Positions 41,756 through 51,600 of a DNA stretch of 64,000 nucleotides are shown here, piece after piece. The stretch is taken from NCBI RefSeq assembly GCF_001270495.1, contig NZ_LGUR01000216.1:1-64000 (forward strand). The letters run 5' to 3'. The first letter of the stretch is position 1, and each line of letters opens with the position of its first letter. The notes beneath the pieces are model-generated. The model saw only the letters and a program-made list of their open reading frames with translations, was not told the DNA's origin and ran no database searches. Source of the DNA: Streptomyces viridochromogenes (GTDB taxonomy: Bacteria; Actinomycetota; Actinomycetes; Streptomycetales; Streptomycetaceae). Position numbers and translations under genes: made by a program.

Positions 41756-42802
41756 CTACGGGTGGAGGCCGGCCTCACCGACGACGCGGATACCCGTCTC
41801 ATCCCCCGGGCGGACGGAGAGCCGGCCCGCGATCCGGATGTCGACCGAGGTGTCGTGGCCCTCGACGGCCACGGTGACCATGGCGTCGTGGCCGTAGTAA
41901 CAGACATCGGTCACCGTGCCTCTGACCGCGCCCTCGGAGTGCGCGTCGGTGAGGCGGAGTTGTTCCGGACGGAGCAGGACCGTGCCGGCGCGCAGGCCGT
42001 CGGGTGGGGTGGCCAGGGGTACGGCGCCCAGAGCGGTGCGGGCTACTGTGCCGTCGCTGTCGACGGTGCCGGGGAGCAGGACGGCGTCGCCGACGAAGTC
42101 GGCGATCCAGGGGTCGGCGGGGTGGCGGTAGAGGTTCTGCGGGGTGTCGCACTGCGCGACCCTGCCGTCCCGTACGACGGCGACGAGGTCGGCGGTGGAC
42201 AGGGCCTCCTGCTGGTCGTGTGTGACGAGGATCGCCGTGGCGCCGGTGGCGTGCAGAGCCGCCCGGACGTCCGACCGCACTCCCGCCCGCAGCGCGCTGT
42301 CGAGCGCGTTGAACGGCTCGTCCAGGAGCACGAGTTGCGGGCTCGGGGCGAGCGCACGGGCCAGGGCGATGCGCTGTTGCTGGCCGCCGGACAGCTCGTG
42401 CGGCATGCGATCGCCGTATCCGTCCAGGCCGACCAGTTCCAGCATGTCCTGGGTGCGGCGCCGCCGTTCGGTCCGTTCGACGCGGGTCAGTCCGAAGGCG
42501 ACGTTGCGGGCCACGCTCAAGTGTGGGAAGAGGGCGCCTTCCTGGGGCACGATGCCGACGCGGCGGCGCTCGGGCGAGACGTGGACGCCGGGCCCGCTCA
42601 GCAGCCTGCCGTCGAGCCGGACGGTGCCCGCCTCGGCGTGCAGGAATCCGGCGACGATCCGCAGCATGGTGGTCTTGCCGCAGCCGGAAGGGCCGAGAAC
42701 GGCGGCCAACGCGCCTGATGGAACGGCGAGTTCGAGGCCGCGCAGGACGGGTTCGCCAGCTCCGTAGGACTTGGTGAGCCCTTCGACGTGCAGTTCGTTC
42801 AT
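41756..42802 (-). CDS. fbpC: ferric iron ABC transporter, ATP-binding protein
   Basis: 348 residues. Complete ABC ATPase: Walker A AAVLGPSGCGKTTMLRIVAG, Q-loop VGIVPQEGALFPHLSVARNV, signature MPHELSGGQQQRIALARALA, Walker B LVLLDEPFNALD and H-loop ILVTHDQQEAL. After residue 240 comes a TOBE-like regulatory domain (GTVLLRPEQLRLTDAHSEGA, YGHDAMVTVAVEG). Together with the permease and binding protein it imports ferric iron. Its start overlaps the permease stop by four bases. The three genes are read leftward from the iron box at 45566. Confidence 0.93.
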   Translation of the reverse strand: MNELHVEGLTKSYGAGEPVLRGLELAVPSGALAAVLGPSGCGKTTMLRIVAGFLHAEAGTVRLDGRLLSGPGVHVSPERRRVGIVPQEGALFPHLSVARNVAFGLTRVERTERRRRTQDMLELVGLDGYGDRMPHELSGGQQQRIALARALAPSPQLVLLDEPFNALDSALRAGVRSDVRAALHATGATAILVTHDQQEALSTADLVAVVRDGRVAQCDTPQNLYRHPADPWIADFVGDAVLLPGTVDSDGTVARTALGAVPLATPPDGLRAGTVLLRPEQLRLTDAHSEGAVRGTVTDVCYYGHDAMVTVAVEGHDTSVDIRIAGRLSVRPGDETGIRVVGEAGLHP

Positions 42803-44403
42803 GTCCGGTGCCTGCCTAGGAGGTACGAGGGGACGGCGGCCAGCAGGATCAGCACGGCGGCGTAGGGGGCGGCGGCCGCGAAGGATCCGGCTCCGGTCTC
42901 GGTCCACAACCGGGTGGCGAGGGTGTCCATGCCGGTGGGGCGCAGCAGGAGGGTCGCCGGGAGTTCCTTCATGCAGACCACGAAGGTGAGCGCGGCCCCG
43001 GCGGCCACACCGGGCGCGGCCAGTGGCACGGTGACCTCACGCAGTACCTGCCAGGGCCGCCGCCCGAGCGAGCGGGCCACCTCCTCCAGGACGGGCGGCG
43101 CCTGGAGCACGGCCGCGCGGGTGGCGGCCACCGCGACCGGCAGGAACAGCACGGCGTACGCACCGACCAGCAGCGGGAGTCGCTGGTACAGCGGGTACGC
43201 GTAACGCACGGCGAAGAACACCAGGGCGAGCGCGACCGTGATGCCGGGCAGTGCGTGCCCGGCGTACGCCGCCTGCTCCAGCAGACGGGCGCCGCGGCCG
43301 CGATACCGGGCCGCGATCACCCCGACCGGCAGGGCGAGGACCGTGGTGAGGCCCGCGCCCGCCGCCGCGACCCCGAAGGTGGCCCAGGCCGTCTGCGCCA
43401 GTCCGCCCAGCTCCCAGCCGGCCGAGCTGCCGACGGCCAGCCAGTAGCCGAGGGTGCCGAGCGGGAAGGCGACGGCAACGGCCACCACCGCCCCGCACCA
43501 CATCAGGGCGAGCGGTCGCAGGCGGCGGAGGCGGACCGGAACCGCCGGGCGGGCGGTGCCCGTGCCGGTCCTGGCGTGCCCGGCCCGGCCACGGGCGCGG
43601 GCCTCGGCGGCGACGAGCGCAATCGTCATGACCACCAGCACCACGCTGAGAGCGGCGGCGGGCGTGCGGTCGAAGGAGGCGCGGTAGGAGGTGTGGATGG
43701 CCCGGGTGAAGGTGTCGTAGCGCATCAGCGAGACCGCGCCGAAGTCGGAGAGCACGTACAGCGCGACGAGCAGCGCCCCGCCCGCGGCCGCCGGCCGCAG
43801 CTGCGGCAGCGTGACCCTGACGAACGTCCGCAGTGGCCCGTGCCCGAGGGATCGCGCGGCCTCCTCCTGTGCCGGGTCGATGCCCCGCAGCGCGGCGGCG
43901 ACCGGCAGATGGACGTACGGGAAGCTGACCAGCGTCAGGGCGAGCGCGGCGCCCCCGAACCCGGCGAGGTCCGGCTCGGCCGACAGCCAGGCGAAGGCGG
44001 CCACGTAACTCGGCACGGCCAGCGGCAGCGTGACCAGCACCGACCAGGCGCGGGCTCCGGGCAGTGTGGTGCGCACGGTCAGCCAGGCCAGCGAGACACC
44101 CAGCACCAGACAGGCCGCCACGACCACGGCGGTCAGCCCGAGGCTGCGGCCGAGCAGGTCGAGCGTCCGCTCGTCGGCGACGACGTCCCAGGCGAAGGCC
44201 GGGCCGCGTTCCAGGGCGCGGACGGCGAGGTAGCAGAGCGGCAGCAGGGCGAAGAGGGCGGCGACGCAGGCGGGGACGAGCAGGACCAAGGGCGGCCTGC
44301 GCCACGGCGACCGGAGCGCGCGCGCTACGCGGGCGGGTACGCCCTCGCGCCCGGCCGGGGCGGCGGCTCCGGTCGGGCGCGAGGGGGACGGCGGTGTGCG
44401 CAC
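42799..44403 (-). CDS. fbpB: ferric iron ABC transporter, fused permease
   Basis: 534 residues with about twelve helices, made of two repeated permease modules as in FbpB/SfuB. Each has an EAA-type loop for the ATPase: [20 protein letters not shown] in the first half and [20 protein letters not shown] in the second. The start [20 protein letters not shown] is the first helix. It overlaps the ATPase gene by four bases and follows the binding-protein gene after six bases. Confidence 0.93.
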   Translation of the reverse strand: MRTPPSPSRPTGAAAPAGREGVPARVARALRSPWRRPPLVLLVPACVAALFALLPLCYLAVRALERGPAFAWDVVADERTLDLLGRSLGLTAVVVAACLVLGVSLAWLTVRTTLPGARAWSVLVTLPLAVPSYVAAFAWLSAEPDLAGFGGAALALTLVSFPYVHLPVAAALRGIDPAQEEAARSLGHGPLRTFVRVTLPQLRPAAAGGALLVALYVLSDFGAVSLMRYDTFTRAIHTSYRASFDRTPAAALSVVLVVMTIALVAAEARARGRAGHARTGTGTARPAVPVRLRRLRPLALMWCGAVVAVAVAFPLGTLGYWLAVGSSAGWELGGLAQTAWATFGVAAAGAGLTTVLALPVGVIAARYRGRGARLLEQAAYAGHALPGITVALALVFFAVRYAYPLYQRLPLLVGAYAVLFLPVAVAATRAAVLQAPPVLEEVARSLGRRPWQVLREVTVPLAAPGVAAGAALTFVVCMKELPATLLLRPTGMDTLATRLWTETGAGSFAAAAPYAAVLILLAAVPSYLLGRHRT

Positions 44404-44409
44404 GGCCGG

Positions 44410-45453
44410 TCAGACCAGTCCGACGTCCTGGAGCATGGCCAGCGTCTCCTGGAGGGACTCCAGCTTGCCGAGGTCGATGTCGGGGGACTGAAGCGACTCG
44501 AACGCCGGCAGGCCCTTGACGGTGCTGGTGACCCCGGCGGCCAGCGGGTACTCCTTCGTCTTGTCCGCGAAGTAGGTCTGCGCCTCCTTCGACAGCAGGT
44601 AGTCCACGGCCTTCTGGGCGACCTCGCTCTGCCCGCCGTCCTTGAGGATGCCGGCGCCGGCGACGTTGATCAGCGCGCCGGGGTCCTTGCCGGGCAGGAA
44701 GTGCAGCTTGGCGTCGACCTTGTCCTCGCCCTTCTCGGCGACCCGCTCGTACCAGTAGTAGTGGTTGACCAGACCGAGGGAGACCTCGCCGGACTCGACG
44801 GCGTCCAGCGTGGCGAGGTTGTGGGCGTAGGTCTTGGCACCGTTCGCCTTCAGGTCCTGAAGCCACTTACGGGTGACGTCGTCGCCCTTCAGGACCCGCA
44901 TGCCGGTGACGAACGCCTGGAAGGAGGCGTTGGTCGGCGCGAAACCGACCTTGCCCTTCCACTGCGGCTCGACGACGTCGAAGACGCTGTCCGGGACGTC
45001 GTCCGCACCGACCTTGTCCGGGTTGTACGCGATCACGCGGACCCGCCCCGAGAGACCGACCCAGTCGCCGCCGGAGCCGCGGTACGCCTCGTCGACCTCG
45101 TCGAGGGTGCCCTGGGGCAGCTTCTGCAGCATGCCTTCCTTGGACAAGGCGCCCAGCGCGCCGGCGTCCTGGGAGAAGAACAGCCCGGCCTTGGTGCGGT
45201 CGCCCTCCTCCAGGATCTGCGCGGCGAGCTCCGCGCTGTCGCCGTAGCGCACCTCGACCTCGGCACCGACGGCCTTCTCCAACTTGTCCAGAAGTGGCTT
45301 GACCAGCTTCTCGTTGCGGCCGGAGTAGATGACGAGGGAGGAGTCGGCGCCCTCGTCCCCGCTGCCCTCGTCGGAGCCGCACGCGGCGACGGCGGGGAGC
45401 AGCAGCGCGGCCGCGACCAGCGCGGTCATCCGGCGAACCGAGGGGCGTCGCAT
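44410..45453 (-). CDS. fbpA: ferric iron ABC transporter, substrate-binding lipoprotein
   Basis: 347 residues. Lipobox LLPAVAACGSDEG (Cys near residue 25) makes it a surface lipoprotein. The fold is the FbpA type: SLVIYSGRNEKLVKPLLDKL at the start, AGLFFSQDAGALGALSKEG, SGRVRVIAYNPDKVGAD, and the paired tyrosines in LVNHYYWYERVAEKGEDKVD, which bind Fe3+ in this family. It is the first gene after the iron box, 113 bp upstream of its start, so it should be induced when iron is low. Confidence 0.93.
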   Translation of the reverse strand: MRRPSVRRMTALVAAALLLPAVAACGSDEGSGDEGADSSLVIYSGRNEKLVKPLLDKLEKAVGAEVEVRYGDSAELAAQILEEGDRTKAGLFFSQDAGALGALSKEGMLQKLPQGTLDEVDEAYRGSGGDWVGLSGRVRVIAYNPDKVGADDVPDSVFDVVEPQWKGKVGFAPTNASFQAFVTGMRVLKGDDVTRKWLQDLKANGAKTYAHNLATLDAVESGEVSLGLVNHYYWYERVAEKGEDKVDAKLHFLPGKDPGALINVAGAGILKDGGQSEVAQKAVDYLLSKEAQTYFADKTKEYPLAAGVTSTVKGLPAFESLQSPDIDLGKLESLQETLAMLQDVGLV

Positions 45454-45565
45454 GGTGGGTGCCTTTCTGCAGGGCTCGCCTTGACGCCGCCGGTCACGTC
45501 GGTGGAAGCGAGCGGCGACGTCATTCTGTGGGTTTTCGGTGGCTTGATTGTGACCCCGCTATGAA

Positions 45566-45584
45566 TAAGGTAAAGCTTACCTAA
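45566..45584. promoter_or_regulatory. iron box (DmdR/IdeR operator)
   Basis: TAAGGTAAAGCTTACCTAA is a near-perfect palindrome matching the actinobacterial iron-box pattern TTAGGTTAGGCTCACCTAA. It lies in the gap between fbpA (minus) and the adenylation/acyltransferase gene (plus), 113 bp and 50 bp from their starts. A DtxR-family repressor loaded with Fe2+ would switch both off in iron-rich conditions. Confidence 0.85.
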
Positions 45585-45634
45585 ACGTCAAGGGTCCGTG
45601 TTAAGCGGACGTTGCTGCGGAAAGGGCACGCCCC

Positions 45635-48343
45635 GTGCTGCACCCCTCCGGGTCCCTCCCGGCTCCGTCCCGCCGTCTCCCGTCCCTTCCGGCCCCCCGC
45701 GCGATGGGCTCACTCCGGCCGTCCGCCTTCCCGGACTCGCCTCCGGAGCCGCGAGTGCGGCCGAACGGCGTGCCGTTCGCGCGCGGACTGGCGGCGCACG
45801 GCGACCGCGTCGCGCTCATCACGCCGGAGGGAGAGCTGTCGTACCGCGAACTGGCCGAGCGGGTCGCCGTCACCGCCGAGCGCCTCGGGCCCGTACGGCG
45901 GCTGGTGCTGGTGGCCGGGGCCAATCGGGCCGACGCGCTCATCACGCATCTGGCCGCCCTGTCCGCCGGTCACCCCGTCCTGCTGGTCCCCGGCGACAGC
46001 GAGAGCACGCTCCGCTCCCTGACGCAGGCGTACGCCCCGGACCTCGTGGCCCGCCAGGAGGCCGACGGGACGTGGGCCCTCGACGAGCGGCACCGCGACA
46101 GCGTCCACACCCTCCACCCGGACCTCGCCCTGCTGCTGAGCACCTCTGGCTCGACCGGCTCGCCCAAGCTGGTGCGGCTCTCCCACGAGAACCTTCAGGC
46201 CAACGCCGAGTCCATAGCCGCGTACCTCGGCCTCGACGACACCGACCGGGCGGCCACCACGCTGCCCATGCACTACTGCTACGGCCTGTCCGTCATCCAC
46301 AGCCACCTGCTGCGCGGCGCGGGACTGATCCTCACCGAGCGGTCGGTGTCCGAGCCTGCCTTCTGGGAGGAGTTCCGAGCCGCCCGCGGCACTTCGCTGG
46401 CAGGAGTGCCGTACACCTTCGACCTGCTCGACCGGGTCGGCTTCGAGCGGATGGACCTGCCGTATCTGCGCCGCGTCACTCAGGCCGGGGGCCGGCTGGC
46501 GCCCGATCGGGTCAGCCGGTACGCCGAGTTGGGGCGCCGCTCGGGCTGGCAACTGTTCGTGATGTACGGCCAGACCGAGGCCACGGCCCGCATGGCCTTT
46601 CTCCCGCCGCAGCTCGCCGCCGAGCGACCCGAGGCCGTCGGTGTGCCGATACCCGGCGGCTCCTTCCGGCTGCAGCCGGTCGACGGTCATGGTCCGGACG
46701 TCGGTGAACTGGTGTACTCGGGGCCGAATGTGATGCTCGGTTACGCCGATGGCCCGGCCGACCTCGCCCTCGGCCGGACCGTGGAGGAACTGCGCACCGG
46801 GGATCTCGCCCGGCGCGCCACCGACGGGCTGTACGAGATCGTGGGCCGCCGCAGCCGGTTCGCGAAGATCCTCGGGCTGAGGATCGACCCGCAGCGCGTC
46901 GAGTCCCTGTTGAAGGAGCACGGGGTCACCGCCTACTGCGCGGGAGACGGGGAATCGCTCGCGGTGGCCGCGCTCGCAGACGCCGGTGAGCAGGGACGGA
47001 TCCGGCAGCTGGTCGCGCGGGACTGCGGGCTCCCGGCCCGCGCGATACGGGTCCGGGCCCTCGACCGACTCCCCCACCTGGCCACGGGCAAGCCCGACTA
47101 CGAGGCCGTACGGCGTCTGACACGCCCCGCAGAGGAGGCGGCGCCCGACCCCGGTGAGGATCTCCGACGCCTCTACGCGGAGATCCTCGACCGCGCCGAC
47201 GTCACCGAGGACAGCAGCTTCGTCAGCCTGGGCGGTGACTCACTGTGCTACGTCGAGGTATCCCTGCGCCTGGAGGAGGCCCTGGGCCATCTGCCCACCG
47301 ACTGGCACACGATGACGATCCGCCGGCTCCGGCCCCTGGCCGCGCCCGTGCCCCAGAGGGCGGAAGAACCCCGCGGCCAGGAGCCACGGCCGGTCACCCG
47401 GCCACCGTCCCCGGGACTCCGGCGCGCGCTACGATCCTGGACGACCCCGCAGTCCTGGAGGACCCGCCGGACTCTGGAGACCGGCATCGCCCTGCGCGCC
47501 GTCGGGATCGTCCTCATCGTCGGCTCGCACGTCCAGGTCTTCGACATCAAGGGCTTCGCCCACATCCTCCTCTGCGTCGCGGGCTACAACTTCGCCCGCT
47601 TCCAGCTGACCGACGCGGGACGCCGCGAGCGCGTACAGCGCCTGGGGCGCAGCATCGCCCGCATCGCCGTGCCGAGCATGGTGTGGATCACCGGCGCGGT
47701 GCTCCTGACCGACTTCTACGACCCGGCCAACGCCGTGCTGCTCAACAGCCTGCTCGACCAGGGGAACGATCGCTTCGACTGGGCCTACTGGTTCGTGGAG
47801 GCCCTGGTCTACTTCCTCGTGGCCCTCGCCGCCCTCATGGCCGTACCGGTGCTGGACCGGCTGGAGAGGCGGTACGCGTTCGGCGTGCCGCTGGCGCTCA
47901 CGGCCGTCGGCCTGGTCGGCCGCTACGACCTGCTGGGCCTCGCGTCCGCCCGCCCGCAGCTGAGCCCCACAGTGGTCTTCTGGCTGTTCGCACTGGGGTG
48001 GGCGGCCGCACGGGCGGGCACCGTGCGGCAACGGGCACTGCTGATGGGGGTGCTGCTGCTCACGGTGCCCGGCCTGTTCCAGGACCAGCCCCTGCGCACG
48101 ACCATCGTGATCGCCGGACTGGTGCTGCTGATCTGGGTACCGGCCCTGCCCAGCCTCGGCCCGCTCAACGCGCTCGCGGGCGTCCTGGCGAGCAGCTCCC
48201 TCTACATCTACTTGACGCACTACCAGGTCTACCCCTACCTCCAGGAGGACTTCCCCCTCACCGCCCTGTTCGCCTCCCTCGTGGTCGGCGTCGGCTACGC
48301 GGCGGTCGTGACCCGGGTGACGCGGACGGTCCGGTGGCTGTAG
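45635..48343 (+). CDS. adenylation-carrier-membrane acyltransferase fusion protein
   Basis: 902 residues from GTG 45635, with GGAAAGGG nine bases upstream; ATG at 45704 is the alternative. Residues about 45-490 are an ANL adenylation domain: ALLLSTSGSTGSPKLVRLSH (P-loop), VMYGQTEATARMAF, GDLARRATDGLYEIVGRRS and the Lys in HLATGKPDYEAV. Residues 510-580 are a carrier domain with LGGDSLCYVEVSLR (Ser about 536 for phosphopantetheine). From about 615 on are roughly ten membrane helices of the acyltransferase-3 kind (GIALRAVGIVLIVGSHVQVF to LYIYLTHYQVYPYLQEDFPL). An acid would be activated, loaded and passed to or across the membrane. The iron box suggests a link with iron or siderophore metabolism, but no siderophore gene cluster is here. 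Confidence 0.88.
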   Translation: MLHPSGSLPAPSRRLPSLPAPRAMGSLRPSAFPDSPPEPRVRPNGVPFARGLAAHGDRVALITPEGELSYRELAERVAVTAERLGPVRRLVLVAGANRADALITHLAALSAGHPVLLVPGDSESTLRSLTQAYAPDLVARQEADGTWALDERHRDSVHTLHPDLALLLSTSGSTGSPKLVRLSHENLQANAESIAAYLGLDDTDRAATTLPMHYCYGLSVIHSHLLRGAGLILTERSVSEPAFWEEFRAARGTSLAGVPYTFDLLDRVGFERMDLPYLRRVTQAGGRLAPDRVSRYAELGRRSGWQLFVMYGQTEATARMAFLPPQLAAERPEAVGVPIPGGSFRLQPVDGHGPDVGELVYSGPNVMLGYADGPADLALGRTVEELRTGDLARRATDGLYEIVGRRSRFAKILGLRIDPQRVESLLKEHGVTAYCAGDGESLAVAALADAGEQGRIRQLVARDCGLPARAIRVRALDRLPHLATGKPDYEAVRRLTRPAEEAAPDPGEDLRRLYAEILDRADVTEDSSFVSLGGDSLCYVEVSLRLEEALGHLPTDWHTMTIRRLRPLAAPVPQRAEEPRGQEPRPVTRPPSPGLRRALRSWTTPQSWRTRRTLETGIALRAVGIVLIVGSHVQVFDIKGFAHILLCVAGYNFARFQLTDAGRRERVQRLGRSIARIAVPSMVWITGAVLLTDFYDPANAVLLNSLLDQGNDRFDWAYWFVEALVYFLVALAALMAVPVLDRLERRYAFGVPLALTAVGLVGRYDLLGLASARPQLSPTVVFWLFALGWAAARAGTVRQRALLMGVLLLTVPGLFQDQPLRTTIVIAGLVLLIWVPALPSLGPLNALAGVLASSSLYIYLTHYQVYPYLQEDFPLTALFASLVVGVGYAAVVTRVTRTVRWL

Positions 48344-48633
48344 CCGTGCCCCCGCGCCACGTGATGTCCTCGGCCGGACGAGCGTTCCCTCCGAGAGGGC
48401 GGGCACGCCGGGTGTTCGCTCAGCAATGAGAACGCCGAGGCGGGACCGAGCCCGGCAACCCGGGAGTTGTCAGCCATCCCTCCTCTCATCAGGGAAAACA
48501 AACTCAGCACCGCTGGTACGAACAACTTCTCCGGCGAACATCACAGTCGGAAAGGGTTCTCGCCCGAGGAGGACGAAAAGTACCGTGTGCTGCTGATCAG
48601 CATGTTCTTCCTGTATGTGAAAGAGGCTTCGCC
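48344..48633. other. intergenic stretch before the STAND gene
   Basis: 290 bp with no gene or clear hairpin. It contains a short AT-rich part (48485-48560), GAAAACAAACTCAGC and GGTACGAACAACTTC, likely to hold the promoter of the STAND gene at 48634. Confidence 0.4.
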
Positions 48634-51600
48634 ATGGGGCGCCCCGAACTACCGGTCGACCCGGCGGCCGGTCCCGTGCAGCGACTCGCCCACGATCTTC
48701 GGGAGCTGCGCCGCTCGGCGGGTGGCGTGTCGTACCGGGCCATGGCGAAGAAGACCAGCTTCTCGGTGACGACCCTGGCGAAAGCGGCGAGCGGCGAGCG
48801 GCTGCCGTCGTTGGCCGTGCTCCGGGCGTACGTCCAGGCATGCGGCGCCGACCCCGGTCCGTGGGAGGCACGGTGGGCGGAGGCCGAGGCGCTGGCCGAG
48901 GAGGAGCAGCAGGAGGATGCCGACGCCGCACCGCCCTACCGTGGCCTCACGCGCTTCGAGCCAGACGACCGTGAGCTGTTCTTCGGCCGGGACCGCCTGA
49001 TCGACGAGCTGAGCGAGCTGGCGTGCGGGTCCCCGTTCGCCGTGGTGTTCGGGGCGTCCGGCAGCGGCAAGTCCTCCCTGCTGCGAGCCGGTCTGATTCC
49101 CCTGCTGCGGGAGAAGATCGCGCAGCAGGGGCGTGAGGCGGTGCTTCGGATCCTCACTCCGGGAGCCCGGCCCGCCACCACCTACGGACATCTGCTGAAG
49201 CCGACGGCCGACGATCCGGAGAGCTGGGTGGTGGTGGATCAGTTCGAGGAGGTCTTCACCCTCTGCCACGAACGCGCCGAGCGGGACCGCTTCCTCGACC
49301 TTCTGCTCGCCGCGCGCGACCCGGGAAGCCGACTGCGCGTGCTCATAGCCGTACGGTCCGACTTCTACGCACGGTGCGCCGAGCACCCGCGACTGGCGGA
49401 GGCGCTGCACGCCAGTGGGCTCCTGGTCGGGCCCATGACCGCGGACGAGCTGCGCGAGGCGGTGATCCGACCTGCGCAGGCGGCCGGGCTCATCGTGGAG
49501 CGGACACTGACCGCACGGATCGTCGAGGACGTGCTCGACGAGCCCGGCGGACTGCCGATGCTGTCCCACGCCCTGTTGGAGACCTGGCGGCGGCGCAAGG
49601 GGCGGATGCTGACCCTGGCCGCGTACGAAGCGGCCGGTGGGGTACGCGGCGCGATCGCGGCCAGCGCCGAGGAGGCGTACGGAGAGCTCTCACCGGCGCA
49701 GGCGCACGCCGCCCGGCACCTGCTCCTGCGGATGGTCGAGCCCGGCCAGGGCAACGCCGACACGCGCCGCCCGCTGAGCTGGGAGGAAATGGCCGGGTGG
49801 GAGGACCCCGGGGTGCGAGCCGTCGCCGGGCGGCTGACCCGGGCCCGGCTGCTGACCACCGACGACGACGGAGTGCAGCTCGCCCACGAGGCACTCATCA
49901 ACAGCTGGCCGCGGCTGCGCGAGTGGATCGACGCGGACCGGGAGCGGCTGCGCCACCACCGGCAGCTGACCGACGCCGCCCGCACCTGGCTGGAGCACGA
50001 CCGCGACCCGGGCACGCTCTACCGGGGCACCCGCCTGGCGCGGGCCGAGGAGCTGTTCGCGGGCGACGACCGCGGCTACGACGGTCTGACGTCCGAGGAG
50101 ACGGCCTTCCTGGTCGCCGCGGCGGAGCAGCGGGCGACGGAGGAGCGGGCCGCCACCCGGGCCCGGCGCCGCAGCCGTACGCTCACGGCCTCGCTCTGCG
50201 CCGTGCTTGCGGTGGCCCTGGTCGTCGGCCTGACCGCCGTGCGACTGCGTCAGGACAGCGAGAAGCAGACCACCGACACGGCGGCCCGCCGGGTGGCCGC
50301 GGTCGCCGAGGCGCTGCGTACCACCGACCCGCGCACCGCGATGCTGCTCGGCGTCGCCGCATGGCGCATCTCTGAGCTGCCGGAGTCCCGCCGAGCCCTA
50401 GTGGGCGCGCTGGCCCAGCCCGAACTGGACAACTTCATCGACCCGGCGCCCGGTGACGAACCGAACCGGTACCTCGACACCTCCGGGCGCACTCTGCTCA
50501 GCATCGGCGACAAAACCTGGCGGACGTGGGATGTGGGCACCCACCGCCGTATCGCCTCGGGGCCGGTACCTCACGGGGCGATACTCGGCGCGGGTCCGGG
50601 CGGCCGGGTGCTCGTCATCCAGACCGGCCAGCAGACCCAGCGGCTGTGGGACACCCGAACGGGGCGCTGGATCGCGGGTCCGCTGCCGTTCAGGGACACC
50701 GTGAGCTTCGGGGCGAGTGGCCGCAACTACCTGGTGAGGAGCCCGGACGACGACCGGGCCGGGCTCTACTCCGTCACCGACGGCCATCTGGTCTTCCGTA
50801 CCCCGTCGGCCGGCCGGGGGGAGCTCGCCCACGCGGCGGCCGACGACCGGCTGCTGGCCGTCTGCCCGCGCGGCGGGGCCCCGCAGGTCTGGGACACCTC
50901 CGCGCGCAGCGTCCGCTCCGGTGCCTGGACGAGCGCTCGCGGCGTCTGCGGTGTCGACGCCTTCCTGGGCCTCACCGGCGGCAGACTCCTCGCTCTCGCC
51001 GGGGACCGGGTGCGTGTATGGGACACCACGTCGGGACGAGAGCTCGCCGATGTCGCCCATCCAGGTGCCCTTGGGGCCGTCGTGAGCGCGGACGGCTCGT
51101 TCCTGGCGACCGGTGGCGGCCAGGAGATCAGAGTGTGGCGTCTGCCCAACGGCGGCGCCCCCGTTTTCCGGCACTCCTTGGACAACGAGTCGCTCTCCGG
51201 TCTCGCCTGGGACTCCTCGCGGCCCCTGCTGCGGTACCTCGAAGGGGGCACGGCCCACACCCTCGACCTCACCACGACGCTCACCCCCGCCTGGCGCACG
51301 AGTCCGCTCGCCGGGGTACGGCTCAGCCCCGACGGCAGGATGCTCGCCACCGCCGAACGTGTCGGTGACCGCTACGTCTTCCAGCTGCGGAACACGCGCG
51401 ACGGCCGTCTGCTGCGAACCCTGCCGGCCCCGTCACGTTCCGTCTCGCGCACCGGCATACCGACGGTCCCCGCGGACGCCACCGAGCCGTTGCTGTCCTT
51501 CAGCCCCGACGGCGGCATGTTCGCGTACGGAGTCTCCGTCCCCGGCTGGGACACGGTGCCTCAGCGTCTGACCGTGTGGGACGTGGCCGCCGGACACGCG

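Noticed and set aside
43037..44866. 609-codon minus-strand frame over the iron permease
   Set aside because: Shadow frame; the permease and binding protein are read in other frames with clear domains.
45635..48343. Full NRPS module or siderophore synthetase
   Set aside because: There is an adenylation and a carrier domain but no condensation, cyclisation or thioesterase domain, and no neighbouring biosynthesis genes.
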